Assembly (NCBI RefSeq): GCF_000939975.1
Contig: NZ_LK391969.1
Location: 2,425,953 to 2,489,952, forward strand
Direction of reading: 5' to 3'
DNA length: 64,000 nucleotides
Source: Pseudomonas saudimassiliensis
GTDB lineage: Bacteria; Pseudomonadota; Gammaproteobacteria; Pseudomonadales; Pseudomonadaceae
Program-made: the position numbers and the translations under genes
Notes under the pieces: model-generated
What the model saw: only the letters and a program-made list of their open reading frames with translations
The model's database searches: none
Told to the model about the DNA's origin: nothing
Shown: positions 8,728 through 19,988 of the stretch, one piece after another
Numbering within the stretch: position 1 is the first letter of the stretch
Layout: each line of letters begins with the position of its first letter

Positions 8728-9078
8728 TCAGCTACCCAGCTCGGGTAACACGCGGTCGGCGAGCGCCGGGTCGGCCAGTGTCAGGCGAATCAACTGCTTG
8801 AGCTGGCTGGCCGAATCCAGATCCATATGGACCAAGGTCAACCCGAGCTGGTCGTGGCGCACAAAGGCCAGACGTGCTTCCAGGTGGATCTGCTCGCGAG
8901 CGACCAGGTCGATGATGGCATCGAAGCTTGCGCTGGGATCTGCCTCCGGCCACGTGTCGGGGCGACTCACGAGCAGGCCGTGCAGGGACAGGTCGAGCAG
9001 GGTGCTGCGGGCGCTCCAGTTGTCCTGGTAGAGACGGACGCTGGCGTTGAAATAGGGGGGAGGAGGATAGTCTGACAT
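8728..9078 (-). CDS. MapZ-like PilZ-domain protein lacking the RxxxR c-di-GMP arginines
   Basis: This 116-residue protein matches the single-domain PilZ protein next to radA in P. aeruginosa (PA4608, MapZ), which binds cyclic di-GMP and then a chemotaxis methyltransferase. The second PilZ signature is present as DLSLHG (D/N-x-S-x-x-G). The first, an arginine-rich RxxxR segment at the N-terminus, is replaced by PPPPYFNAS, so the arginines that grip the ligand are missing. ATG 9078 fits homologues; the GTG at 9087 adds only three residues and no arginine. The protein therefore looks like a PilZ protein that has lost or changed nucleotide binding. Family assignment is good; the functional loss is inference. 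Confidence 0.82.
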   Translation of the reverse strand: MSDYPPPPYFNASVRLYQDNWSARSTLLDLSLHGLLVSRPDTWPEADPSASFDAIIDLVAREQIHLEARLAFVRHDQLGLTLVHMDLDSASQLKQLIRLTLADPALADRVLPELGS

Positions 9079-9153
9079 GACGGCCACCGGGACATCGTTT
9101 TCAGCAGGTCAATATCAGCTGCCGAGGACCGGGCCCCGCAGCCACCTATCTGC

Positions 9154-9202
9154 CACAGGCAAACCTGTGACAGACCGGGTCATCAGCCTCCGGTGAGGCT
9201 GA
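9154..9202 (-). terminator. Two hairpins downstream of gdhA
   Basis: A perfect 8-base-pair stem with tetraloop (9183-9202) and a 6-base-pair stem (9154-9169) follow the gdhA stop in the direction of transcription. Neither has a T-run on the minus strand, so termination is plausible but not certain. Confidence 0.4.
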
Positions 9203-9219
9203 GTCGTTCAACCAGGGAT

Positions 9220-10581
<1,362 letters not shown>

Positions 10582-10762
10582 TTAAGACGTAATGGCGCAA
10601 ATTTATCAGAGCTATGCACGCTCCGAAATAGCGCTTGGCAAAAAAACTTGCTTGGAGGTGGAGGGAAACGGCCCCCTGCAGCCCCTGCTCGAGGGTGTCC
10701 CCGGGAGCCGGGGGAATGCTGCAGGTGCCTGTTTTCAAAGCGTTTTCAGAATTATTTTCGCT

Positions 10763-10798
10763 CCCCGGCGCATGCGCTATTTGGTCGCATGCGCGGGG
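10763..10798. other. GC-rich hairpin between ettA and gdhA
   Basis: Arms at 10763-10776 and 10786-10798 each contain CGCATGCG and pair along about 13 base pairs with a single bulged G around a 9-base loop. It sits 34 bases after the ettA stop codon. A-runs lie on its plus-strand right side, so on the minus strand, the direction of ettA, the T-runs come before the stem rather than after it. It may protect the ettA mRNA 3' end rather than terminate transcription. Confidence 0.5.
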
Positions 10799-10831
10799 GC
10801 AAAAAAGTTCAGAAAAAATGTGACTTTTTGG

Positions 10832-12496
10832 TCAGGCGAGTTTTTTATAACGGACACGATGCGGCTGGGCTGCGGCTTCGCCCAGGCGTTTCTTGCGGTC
10901 TGCTTCAAACTCGGTGTAGTTGCCCTCGAAGAATATCACTTTTGCGTCATCCTCATAGGACAGAATGTGCGTGGCGATACGGTCGAGGAACCAGCGGTCG
11001 TGGGAGATCACGATGGCCGAGCCGGGGAAGTCGAGCAGCGCTTCCTCCAGTGCCCGCAGGGTTTCCACGTCCAGATCGTTGGACGGTTCGTCCAGCAGCA
11101 GCACGTTGGCGCCCTGTTTCAGCGTCATCGCCAGATGCAGGCGACCGCGCTCACCCCCGGACAGGTCCTTGACGAACTTCTGCTGATCCGCGCCCTTGAA
11201 GTTGAAGCGGCCGACATAGCCCCGGGAGGGCACTTCATAGTTGCCGACCTTGATCATGTCGAACCCGTTGGACACCTGCTCCCAAACGGTCTTGTTGCCG
11301 TCGAGGTTGTCCCGACTCTGGTCGACACTGGCGATGTGCACACTCTCACCGATGACGATCTTGCCGCTATCGGGCTGTTCCTTGCCGGTCAGCATGCGGA
11401 ACAGGGTGGATTTACCCGCGCCGTTACCGCCGATGACACCGACAATGGCACCCTTGGGAATGGTCAGTGACAGGTCATCGATCAGCACCCGGTCGCCGTA
11501 GCCCTTGGATACATTGTGCAGTTCGATGACCTGGTCCCCCAGGCGCTGGCCGGCCGGGATGTAGATCTCGTTGGTCTCGCTGCGCTTCTGGAATTCCTGG
11601 GACTGCATTTCCTCGAAACGCTGCAGGCGCGCCTTGGACTTGGCCTGGCGGCCCTTGGCACCCTGGCGCACCCACTCCAGTTCGGCCTTCATGGCCTTGG
11701 CGTGGGAGGCTTCCTGCTTGGCTTCGGTGGCCAGGCGGTTGGCCTTGGATTCCAGCCACTGGGAGTAGTTGCCTTCGAAGGGAATGCCATGGCCACGGTC
11801 CAGCTCGAGAATCCAGCCGGCGACGTTGTCCAGGAAGTAGCGGTCGTGGGTAATCGCGACCACGGTGCCGGGGAAGTTGTGCAGGAACTGCTCCAGCCAG
11901 GCGACCGAGTCGGCATCCAGGTGGTTGGTCGGCTCGTCCAGCAGCAGCATGTCGGGCGCCGACAGCAGCAGGCGGCACAGGGCCACGCGGCGTTTTTCAC
12001 CGCCGGACAGGTGGCCGATGGTGGCGTCCCACGGCGGCAGGCGCAGGGCATCGGCGGCCACTTCCAGCTGACGGTCCAGGTTGTGGCCGTCTGCGGCCTG
12101 CAGGATAGCTTCCAGCTTGGCCTGTTCCGCGGCCAGGGCGTCGAAGTCGGCGTCGGGTTCGGCGTAGGCGGCGTACACCTCGTCCAGCCGGGCTTGGGCA
12201 TCCTTGACGTGACTGACGGCTTCTTCAACGATTTCCCGTACGGTGCGCTCCGGATCCAGTTGTGGCTCCTGGGGCAGATAGCCGACATTGATGCCGGGCA
12301 TGGGCCGCGCTTCGCCGTCGAACTCGGTATCCACCCCCGCCATGATGCGTAGCAGGGTGGATTTACCCGCACCGTTGAGACCCAGCACACCAATCTTGGC
12401 GCCGGGGAAGAATGACAGGGAAATATCCTTGAGGATCTGCCGCTTCGGGGGCACAACCTTGCTCACCCGGTGCATGCTGTAAACGTATTGGGCCAT
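10832..12496 (-). CDS. ettA: Energy-dependent translational throttle protein EttA (ABC-F)
   Basis: The 554-residue protein has two ABC ATPase domains in tandem without membrane segments. Walker A motifs are GLNGAGKST (about residue 39) and GGNGAGKST (about 358). Signature motifs are LSGGEKRR and LSGGERGR, each with a LLLDEPTNHLD or LLLDEPSNDLD Walker B. The EttA-type arm and linker (GRQAKSKARLQRFEEM) lie between the domains. EttA binds the ribosomal E site and gates translation according to the ATP/ADP ratio. ATG 12496 gives the standard MAQYVYSMHRVSKVV start; the frame stays open another 47 codons upstream, but that extension has no family match. It is divergent from glyA. Confidence 0.95.
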   Translation of the reverse strand: MAQYVYSMHRVSKVVPPKRQILKDISLSFFPGAKIGVLGLNGAGKSTLLRIMAGVDTEFDGEARPMPGINVGYLPQEPQLDPERTVREIVEEAVSHVKDAQARLDEVYAAYAEPDADFDALAAEQAKLEAILQAADGHNLDRQLEVAADALRLPPWDATIGHLSGGEKRRVALCRLLLSAPDMLLLDEPTNHLDADSVAWLEQFLHNFPGTVVAITHDRYFLDNVAGWILELDRGHGIPFEGNYSQWLESKANRLATEAKQEASHAKAMKAELEWVRQGAKGRQAKSKARLQRFEEMQSQEFQKRSETNEIYIPAGQRLGDQVIELHNVSKGYGDRVLIDDLSLTIPKGAIVGVIGGNGAGKSTLFRMLTGKEQPDSGKIVIGESVHIASVDQSRDNLDGNKTVWEQVSNGFDMIKVGNYEVPSRGYVGRFNFKGADQQKFVKDLSGGERGRLHLAMTLKQGANVLLLDEPSNDLDVETLRALEEALLDFPGSAIVISHDRWFLDRIATHILSYEDDAKVIFFEGNYTEFEADRKKRLGEAAAQPHRVRYKKLA

Positions 12497-12732
12497 GGAG
12501 GCGTAACCTGTATTGATAAAAAATGAATGACTATATATGCCGCCCTGAACGGGCAGGAGAATGGTGGGCAAGGCTAGCCGAAGTCGGTGTGGAGGGCAAA
12601 TATGGGGGAGGGGAGTAGGTCCCCGAATTCCGCTCATCGAGCGCCTGAATCCTTTTCATGTGCCAGTTATGCCCGGTTGGGGTAAAATGCGGCCTCTTTT
12701 TTATTTGTACATCTCTGGCAGAGGGCCGTGAC

Positions 12733-13989
<1,257 letters not shown>

Positions 13990-14006
13990 GCGGCAGGGCA
14001 GTACAA

Positions 14007-14041
14007 GAACCCCTCTCCGGGTCACCGGCGAGGGGTTTTTT
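14007..14041 (+). terminator. Intrinsic terminator of glyA
   Basis: The arms AACCCCTC-CCGG and CCGG-GAGGGGTT (one internal mismatch) close a GTCA loop and run straight into six T residues. This is a textbook Rho-independent terminator beginning 17 bases after the glyA stop codon. Confidence 0.9.
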
Positions 14042-14108
14042 ATTGCAATATGCCGGCAGCCCATTAGGCTGGGCAGGATGACGACCTGCAAGCTGGGAGG
14101 GGGTGTTG

Positions 14109-14846
14109 ATGAAAGGGATGAGCAAATGGCTGGTCCTGCTGTTGCTCTGGGGCAGCCTGGCCCAGGCGGAAAACAAACCGCGGGTGGAAGCCGCGTTCAT
14201 GGACTTTCCGGGCTACTCGGAACTCGATGACTCCGGCCGGGCTACCGGCAAGGCGGTCGAGCTCCTGCGCAAGCTGCTGGACGAAGCCGGCTACACGGCG
14301 CGGATTCGCATTCTTCCCGCCGCCCGCATCTGGCTGGGGCTGGAGAACGGTGATGTCCATCTGTGGCCCGGGGTGCTGAACAAGCCGGGTCTGGATGAAC
14401 ATACCCTGCTGACGGAGCGCGACCTCGGCGCGGTAGGCATCAACCTGTACTACCTGCCGGACCGCCCGGCACCCATCTGGCCGCAAGGGCTGCGGGGCAA
14501 GAGCGTCATCCTGATCACCAACTTCACCTACACCACTGGCCTGAAGAATACCCTGCTGGATCCGCAGCTGGAGTTGACCATCCATAAGAGCAACTCGCAC
14601 AAAGGGGCGGTGAATATGCTGCTGCGCGGCCGTGGCGACTATCTGCTGGATTATCGGGCGCAGGTGGACGTGGTATTGCAGGAGGTGCCAGGGGTAGAGT
14701 TGGCAGATATGGAAGTGGCGGTACATCCCATGCGCCTGGTGCTGTCACGCCATTCCGGCTTTGCCGAACAGCTGCGCGCGGATCTGGACGCGGCCTTCGA
14801 CCGATTGCAGGTTCAAGGGGTCGAGCTGGATGTGACTCGGCAGTAG
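14109..14846 (+). CDS. Periplasmic solute-binding family 3-like protein, orphan
   Basis: The 245-residue protein has a signal peptide (KGMSKWLVLLLLWGSLAQA, cleavage after about residue 20). A type II periplasmic binding fold of the amino-acid-binding class follows; the stretch RATGKAVELLRKLLDEAGY is the typical opening of that domain. No ABC permease or ATPase gene is adjacent, so it may serve a distant transporter or act as a sensor-like protein. ATG 14109 follows GGGAGGGGGT at good spacing; ATG 14118 would damage the signal peptide. The ligand cannot be told from sequence. Confidence 0.75.
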   Translation: MKGMSKWLVLLLLWGSLAQAENKPRVEAAFMDFPGYSELDDSGRATGKAVELLRKLLDEAGYTARIRILPAARIWLGLENGDVHLWPGVLNKPGLDEHTLLTERDLGAVGINLYYLPDRPAPIWPQGLRGKSVILITNFTYTTGLKNTLLDPQLELTIHKSNSHKGAVNMLLRGRGDYLLDYRAQVDVVLQEVPGVELADMEVAVHPMRLVLSRHSGFAEQLRADLDAAFDRLQVQGVELDVTRQ

Positions 14847-14859
14847 CGGGGTGGGGGAG

Positions 14860-14893
14860 CCCGCCGGCAGGTGGTTCACAGTCTGCCAGCGGG
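14860..14893. terminator. Hairpin between the convergent binding-protein and mqo genes
   Basis: Two 11-base arms (14860-14870 and 14883-14893, one mismatch that is a G-T pair on one strand) face each other across 12 bases. The hairpin sits between two gene 3' ends and probably serves as a bidirectional terminator, though T-runs are absent. Confidence 0.5.
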
Positions 14894-14910
14894 TGATGCG
14901 CAGCGAGCGG

Positions 14911-16398
14911 TCAGTCGCGGCGCAGATTGAGCGTGCTCAAGGTGCGGTCGCGGACCGTCTTGAGCAGCGCAGCATCGTCAATCAGCGACTGGCCGTAGGA
15001 AGGCACCAGGTCCTTCATGCGGGCCTGCCATTGGGGCGACGCCATGCGGTCCTTGAAGCAGCGGTGCAGCACGTCGATCATGGCCTGTACAGCAGTGGAC
15101 GCGCCCGGAGAAGCGCCCAGCAGTGCTGCCAGGGTGCCATCCTTTGCCGCCACGATTTCCGTGCCGAACTCCAGCTTGCCGTGTCCCTCGGCGTCCTTCT
15201 TGATGATCTGGACCCGCATGCCAGCGTTCTGCAAGGTCCAGTCTTCTTCCTTGGCGTCCGGGAAGAAGTTGCGCAGGGAGGCGACCCGGTCCTTGTGGGA
15301 CTGGAAGGATTCTGCGATCAGGTATTTGGTCAGGTCCATGTTGTCGCGACCCACCGCCATCATCGGCGCCACGTTGTACGGGCGGACCGAGGAAAACAGG
15401 TCAAATACCGAGCCTTTTTTCAGGAACTTGGTGGTAAAGCCAGCGAAGGGGCCGAACAGCAGGGCCGGCTGACCATTGATGATGCGCGTGTCAAGATGCG
15501 GCACCGACATGGGCGGAGCGCCGACCGGGGCCTTGCCGTAGACCTTGGAATGGTGCTGTTGAACAATCTCCGGCTTCTTGCAGACCAGCCACTGGCCGCT
15601 GACCGGGAAGCCACCATAACCCTGGCTTTCATCGATGTGGGACTTCTGCAGCAGCGGCAGGGAACCACCACCGGCACCGAGGAACACGAAGCGGGCGTTG
15701 AACTGCTTGTCATCGCCGTTGTGTTCATCCTTCACCGACACCCGCCAATGGCCACGCTTGCTCTTGCGCAGGCTCTTGACCGAGTGGCTGAGGCACAGCT
15801 CGAAGTTATCCTGGGCGACCAGGTGCTTGATCATGCTGCGGGTCAGGGAGCCGAAATCCACATCCGAGCCGTGATCAACGCGGGTGGCCGCTACCGGCCC
15901 CGTGGCCGCACGGTCCCGCATGACCAGTGGCATCCATTCCGCCAGTTGCTCCCGGGACTCGCTGTACTGCATCTCCGCGAACAGGTGGTGTGCACTGAGC
16001 AATTCGTGACGTTTGCGCAGGAACGCGACGTCCTTCTCGCCCCAGACGAAGCTCTGGTGTGCAGTGGGGTTGATGAACTTGCCGGGCGCCGGGAGGATCT
16101 GCTGTTCGACCAGGTAGGACCAGAATTGCAGGCTCACCTCGAAGTTCGCATTGATCGACAGGGCACGGTTGATCGTGATGTTGCCATCATCGGCTTGGGG
16201 AGTGTAGTTCAGCTCACAGTAACCGGCGTGCCCCGTGCCGGCATTGTTCCAGCCATCCGTGCTCTCATGAGCGACGTGATCCAGACGTTCGACCAGGGTA
16301 ATGGTCATATTTGGATCGAGCTGTTTGAGCAACATTCCGAGCGTGGCGCTCATGACGCCACCACCGACCAGCAATACGTCTACATCTTTTGCTGTCAT
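14911..16398 (-). CDS. mqo: Malate:quinone oxidoreductase
   Basis: The 495-residue FAD enzyme oxidises malate to oxaloacetate at the membrane and passes electrons to quinone. It begins with the dinucleotide fold VDVLLVGGGVMSATLG and carries the Mqo-specific segments DGWNNAGTGHAGYCELNYTP and GASPGASTAV near the C-terminus. Length fits the family (about 500). ATG 16398 follows AAGAGGCGAC at good distance. The 230-base region between it and pilR contains its promoter, but I could not assign boxes. Confidence 0.95.
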   Translation of the reverse strand: MTAKDVDVLLVGGGVMSATLGMLLKQLDPNMTITLVERLDHVAHESTDGWNNAGTGHAGYCELNYTPQADDGNITINRALSINANFEVSLQFWSYLVEQQILPAPGKFINPTAHQSFVWGEKDVAFLRKRHELLSAHHLFAEMQYSESREQLAEWMPLVMRDRAATGPVAATRVDHGSDVDFGSLTRSMIKHLVAQDNFELCLSHSVKSLRKSKRGHWRVSVKDEHNGDDKQFNARFVFLGAGGGSLPLLQKSHIDESQGYGGFPVSGQWLVCKKPEIVQQHHSKVYGKAPVGAPPMSVPHLDTRIINGQPALLFGPFAGFTTKFLKKGSVFDLFSSVRPYNVAPMMAVGRDNMDLTKYLIAESFQSHKDRVASLRNFFPDAKEEDWTLQNAGMRVQIIKKDAEGHGKLEFGTEIVAAKDGTLAALLGASPGASTAVQAMIDVLHRCFKDRMASPQWQARMKDLVPSYGQSLIDDAALLKTVRDRTLSTLNLRRD

Positions 16399-16628
16399 TT
16401 ACATGTCGCCTCTTACTAAAAACTGCGCGTATGATACTCGTTTATCCCGCTGCGTGTCATAACCGTTACCTATGCAATAGACACATCAAATGCACCACGA
16501 GTGCCTGGGTGGGCAAGGTAGCGGTACGGTGTGATGACGCCTGCTGACGTGACGCAACGGTTGCCAGCGTGAGACGAGGCAAACGCGCTGGTTTGGAGTA
16601 AGGCGTCCTGGCAAGGAAGGCGGGCTGG

Positions 16629-17969
16629 TCAGTCCTCCAGCCCCAGTTTCTTCAGGCGGTAGCGCAGCGAGCGGAAGGTCAGCCCCAGGCGACGGGCCGC
16701 GGCGGTCTTGTTCCAGCGGGTCTCCTCCAGTGCCTGGGTCAGGGCCTTGCGCTCGATATCATCGAGAAAATCCTCCAGCGAATCGATCTGCCCCAGCGCC
16801 GCATCGTCGCCCGGGACCGGGCCGGCAGCAAGCTGGATATCGCTGGCCATGATGGTGTCGCCCTCGCACAGGGTGAAGGCGCGCTCTAGAATGTTTTCCA
16901 GTTCACGCACGTTCCCCGGGAACCGGTAATTGCTCAGGCGCTCCATGCAAGCGGGGTCGACATGGGGTACAGGCACGCCAGCGCGCTGGGCCAGTTGGGC
17001 AAGGATCCGTTTGACCATCAGCGGGATGTCTTCGCGGCGCTCCCGCAGCGGCGGCACACAGAGCTCGATCACGTTGATCCGGTAGAACAGGTCCTGGCGG
17101 AATCGCCCCTCGGCGACTTCCTGGGCCAGATCCTTGTGGGTGGCGCAGAGCAGCCGCACGTTCACCGGTTGCTCCTGTTGGGTGCCGACGGGGCGCACCG
17201 CCTTCTCCTGGATGGCCCGCAGCAGCTTGACCTGCATGGCCAGCGGCAGGTCGGCCACCTCGTCGAGAAACAGGGTGCCGCCACTGGCCGCCTGGAACAA
17301 TCCCGGCTTGTCGGCCACGGCGCCGGTGAAGCTGCCCTTACGATGGCCGAAGAACTCGCTTTCCATCAGCTCCGACGGAATGGCCCCGCAGTTCACCGGC
17401 ACAAAGGGGTGGCAGGCCCGCGGTCCGAGGGCATGGATGCGCCGGGCGACCAATTCCTTGCCACTGCCGGACTCGCCGCTGATATAGAGAGGGGCCTCGC
17501 TACGGGCGAGCTTGGCAATCTGCCGGCGCAGTTGCTGGATTGGCGGCGAAGCGCCCTGGATCGGATCGTCCGCATCTTCAGCAATGGGTTCTTCCCGCGG
17601 ACGGCTGAGGCGTAGCGCGCTGTTGACCAGCTCACGCAGGCGCTGCAGGTCCACCGGTTTGGTAAGAAAGTCGAACGCCCCTGACTTGAGCGCGTTGATG
17701 GCCGTATCCAGGCTGCCGTAGGCGGTGATCATCGCTACCGGCGTATTGGGGCAGTGCTGCTGGATATGCCGCACGATACTCAGGCCATCGCCATCTGGCA
17801 GGCGCATGTCGGTCAGGCACAGGTCGAAGTGCTGCTGGCCGAGCAGCTCCAGTGCCTGCGCCAGGCTGGTCGCACTGCGGGTGCTGATATTCATCCGGCC
17901 CAGGGTCATGTCCAGCAGCTCGAGGATGTCGGGCTCGTCATCGATGATCAGTGCCAGCGGGTTATTCAC
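16629..17969 (-). CDS. pilR: Sigma-54-dependent type IV pilus response regulator PilR
   Basis: This 446-residue NtrC-type regulator has a receiver domain with the acidic pair DD at 10-11 and the phospho-acceptor Asp in LCLTDMRLPDGDG. The AAA+ domain has Walker A GESGSGKE, the sigma-54-contacting GAFTGA as GSFTGAVADKPG, and a C-terminal Fis-type helix-turn-helix (LTQALEETRWNKTAAARRLG). In Pseudomonas PilR activates pilA transcription with RpoN. The start is GTG 17969 preceded by GGGAG at 7 bases. It lies 36 bases downstream of pilS and is its partner. Confidence 0.93.
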   Translation of the reverse strand: MNNPLALIIDDEPDILELLDMTLGRMNISTRSATSLAQALELLGQQHFDLCLTDMRLPDGDGLSIVRHIQQHCPNTPVAMITAYGSLDTAINALKSGAFDFLTKPVDLQRLRELVNSALRLSRPREEPIAEDADDPIQGASPPIQQLRRQIAKLARSEAPLYISGESGSGKELVARRIHALGPRACHPFVPVNCGAIPSELMESEFFGHRKGSFTGAVADKPGLFQAASGGTLFLDEVADLPLAMQVKLLRAIQEKAVRPVGTQQEQPVNVRLLCATHKDLAQEVAEGRFRQDLFYRINVIELCVPPLRERREDIPLMVKRILAQLAQRAGVPVPHVDPACMERLSNYRFPGNVRELENILERAFTLCEGDTIMASDIQLAAGPVPGDDAALGQIDSLEDFLDDIERKALTQALEETRWNKTAAARRLGLTFRSLRYRLKKLGLED

Positions 17970-18005
17970 GTCTTGCTCCCTGCAGTCGTCAATTCGGTGG
18001 AAGAA

Positions 18006-19598
18006 TCATACCAGGCGTTTGGGATGGGCGAAGACGATGCGCATGCAACTGCCGCGCGGCTCCAACCGCTCGTATTCCAGCGTAGCCTGGTTGCTCTCGC
18101 AGAGCTCCCGGGAAATATACAGACCCAGGCCGGTGCCCGCTGCTTCGGTGGTGTAGAAGGGCTCGAACACCTGGCTCAGGTGGCGGTCATCGATACCGGG
18201 TCCATGGTCGATGACTTCCAGCGTGGGCAACCCGTTCTGGGTGTCCTCATAGAGTTTCAGCCAGATGGTCCGCGGACTACCCGGCTCGCCACTGTAGCGG
18301 AAGGCGTTCTGGCACAGATTGCCCAGCACCTGGCTCAGCTGATTCGGATCCATGCGGGTGAGAATGCCTTCCTTCTCCAGCTCGCATTCGATGGTATCAG
18401 TGGCCGGACTGGTCTGCTTGTAGTCCCGGATGAACTGCGCCAGCCACAGCGTGAGGTCGACCAGTTGTGGCTCGCTCTGGCGGCGGCGGGACAGCTCGAG
18501 CACGGTTTCGATGACCTTGTTCATGCGCTTGGAATGCTGCTGGATGATTTCGGTCAGTCGCCGGTCCTGCGGGTGGATATGCTCCGACTCGATCAGCAGC
18601 TGCGCGGCATGGCTGAGCGCCCCCAGGGGGTTGCGGATTTCGTGGGCGATGCTGGCGGTGAGTCGGCCAAGGGACGCCAGTTTCAGCTGCTGTACCTGCT
18701 GGGCCATCAGGGCATGATCGTCGAGGAAGATCAGGATGGATCGGGGTTCCTCGGCGGGCAAGCGCTTGAAGTTGGCCATCAACTCGGCGCCGCCCGGGTG
18801 ATTGCGAAAGGGCAGGGCGCGGATGGAGGGGTTGAGCTGCCATTGGCGCTGGCGCTGGCCCAGCTCGGGGGCGAGGCTGTCGAGGGCCATACCGCGGATG
18901 ATGGGCTTGCCGAGCATCTGCGCTGCCGCCTCGTTTGCGAGCAGTACCTGCAGCGACTCGTCGATGACCATGATGCCGGTGCGCATGCGCTGGATAATCA
19001 GCTGGTTGAGTTTCTCCATGCTCGCCAGGCTGGCGGCATGCTGCTGGGCCAGGTTCTCCGACAGGCGCAGACGCCGGCTCAGTCGCTGGACGAACAGCGC
19101 CACGGCAAAATAGATGCAGCCAAGCACCCCTACCTGCAGGTAACTCTGGCTGATCGCCGGGTGGGCCAGGCTGAGAAAGAAGGTCAGGTAGATCAGCGCC
19201 AGGCTCGCCAGGGCGGCCAGCAGCAGGCCGATACGGCCATGCAGCAGGATGTTGCCAGTGGCCACCGGGATGATCAACAGGTTGCCCAGCCCACTGCTGG
19301 CGCCGCCGGCGGCGTAGAACAATACCGCGAGCAGGAAGATATCGATGAAGGCGAGCACGAACAGGTGCAGGTCGCGCTTGCCCTGGTGCAACAGCAGGGC
19401 GATGAGCACATTGCAGATCAGGTAGATCCAGCTGGCGCTCTCGTAGAGATCGGGGTTCTGCAGGTCGATCAGCCCGTCGCGCAGGGCCGAGCTGGTCAGC
19501 AGGGTCAGGAAAAGCCCGAGCACCACCCGATAGATATTGTAGATACGCAATATTTTCGGGCGTTGGGAGTCAACCGTGTCAGTGTTGTTGGTCCACAT
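18006..19598 (-). CDS. pilS: Type IV pilus sensor histidine kinase PilS
   Basis: The 530-residue kinase begins with about six hydrophobic membrane segments (residues 15-200), followed by a PAS-like region. The HisKA H-box is SIAHEIRNPLGALSHA, and a HATPase_c domain follows with NAFRYS, DHGPGIDD and GTGLGLYISREL. Together with PilR it controls pilin expression. ATG 19598 (MWTNNTDTV) is chosen. The frame is open farther upstream, but that part overlaps the preceding small gene, whose last 20 bases overlap this start. The overlap suggests translational coupling. Confidence 0.92.
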   Translation of the reverse strand: MWTNNTDTVDSQRPKILRIYNIYRVVLGLFLTLLTSSALRDGLIDLQNPDLYESASWIYLICNVLIALLLHQGKRDLHLFVLAFIDIFLLAVLFYAAGGASSGLGNLLIIPVATGNILLHGRIGLLLAALASLALIYLTFFLSLAHPAISQSYLQVGVLGCIYFAVALFVQRLSRRLRLSENLAQQHAASLASMEKLNQLIIQRMRTGIMVIDESLQVLLANEAAAQMLGKPIIRGMALDSLAPELGQRQRQWQLNPSIRALPFRNHPGGAELMANFKRLPAEEPRSILIFLDDHALMAQQVQQLKLASLGRLTASIAHEIRNPLGALSHAAQLLIESEHIHPQDRRLTEIIQQHSKRMNKVIETVLELSRRRQSEPQLVDLTLWLAQFIRDYKQTSPATDTIECELEKEGILTRMDPNQLSQVLGNLCQNAFRYSGEPGSPRTIWLKLYEDTQNGLPTLEVIDHGPGIDDRHLSQVFEPFYTTEAAGTGLGLYISRELCESNQATLEYERLEPRGSCMRIVFAHPKRLV

Positions 19599-19815
19599 CG
19601 CGGTGCTCGCTGCAGCAATACCATTTATTCCCCTGGCGCAGGGCCAGATGTTCCGGCAGGTGCAGCTGGCATTGTTGGCAGCGGACCATCCTTGGCGACT
19701 GTTGCGGAGGCGGCGCAGCGCGACGCTTCTCCGTCTGGGCGGCTTTCCACTGGCGCCAGAAGACAAAGGCGATGTACGCCAGCACCAGAATAATGAAGAG
19801 TTTGATCAAGCCCAT
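19579..19815 (-). CDS. PP0621-family small membrane-anchored zinc-ribbon protein
   Basis: The 78-residue protein has one N-terminal membrane segment (LIKLFIILVLAYIAFVFW), then a basic proline-rich linker. The small metal-binding-looking module has CQQC and YCCSEH, giving the C-x2-C ... C-x3-H arrangement of a zinc ribbon. Proteins of this type are known in Pseudomonas only as PP0621 family, function unknown. It lies directly upstream of pilS and overlaps it by 20 bases, so it is probably made together with the sensor kinase. A role in pilus signalling is only an inference from position. Confidence 0.85.
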   Translation of the reverse strand: MGLIKLFIILVLAYIAFVFWRQWKAAQTEKRRAAPPPQQSPRMVRCQQCQLHLPEHLALRQGNKWYCCSEHRDVDQQH

Positions 19816-19957
19816 GCTCGCGATGATTCCATGTGAGGGTGTGCGGGCCTAGTGTATCCCACCCTGGCGGCGGGCCAAACCAGTCCGTGGTTCCATTGCG
19901 ATCGAGTGGGAAGCGCCCGAAGAGGGGCATCAAGGGCGGCTCGCCCTGGAAGTTACA

Positions 19958-19980
19958 CCCCACGCCGAGCCGGCGTGGGG
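19958..19980 (-). terminator. Hairpin terminator of bamD
   Basis: A perfect 10-base-pair GC-rich stem (CCCCACGCCG and its complement) with a 3-base loop lies 8 bases after the bamD stop. No long T-run follows on the minus strand. Confidence 0.6.
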
Positions 19981-19988
19981 CAGGTATA

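Noticed and set aside
10763-10798. Hairpin as intrinsic terminator of ettA
   Set aside because: The T-run is on the wrong side for minus-strand transcription, so it is listed only as a hairpin.
17754-19793. 679-codon plus-strand frame opposite pilS
   Set aside because: Shadow of a well-supported histidine kinase.
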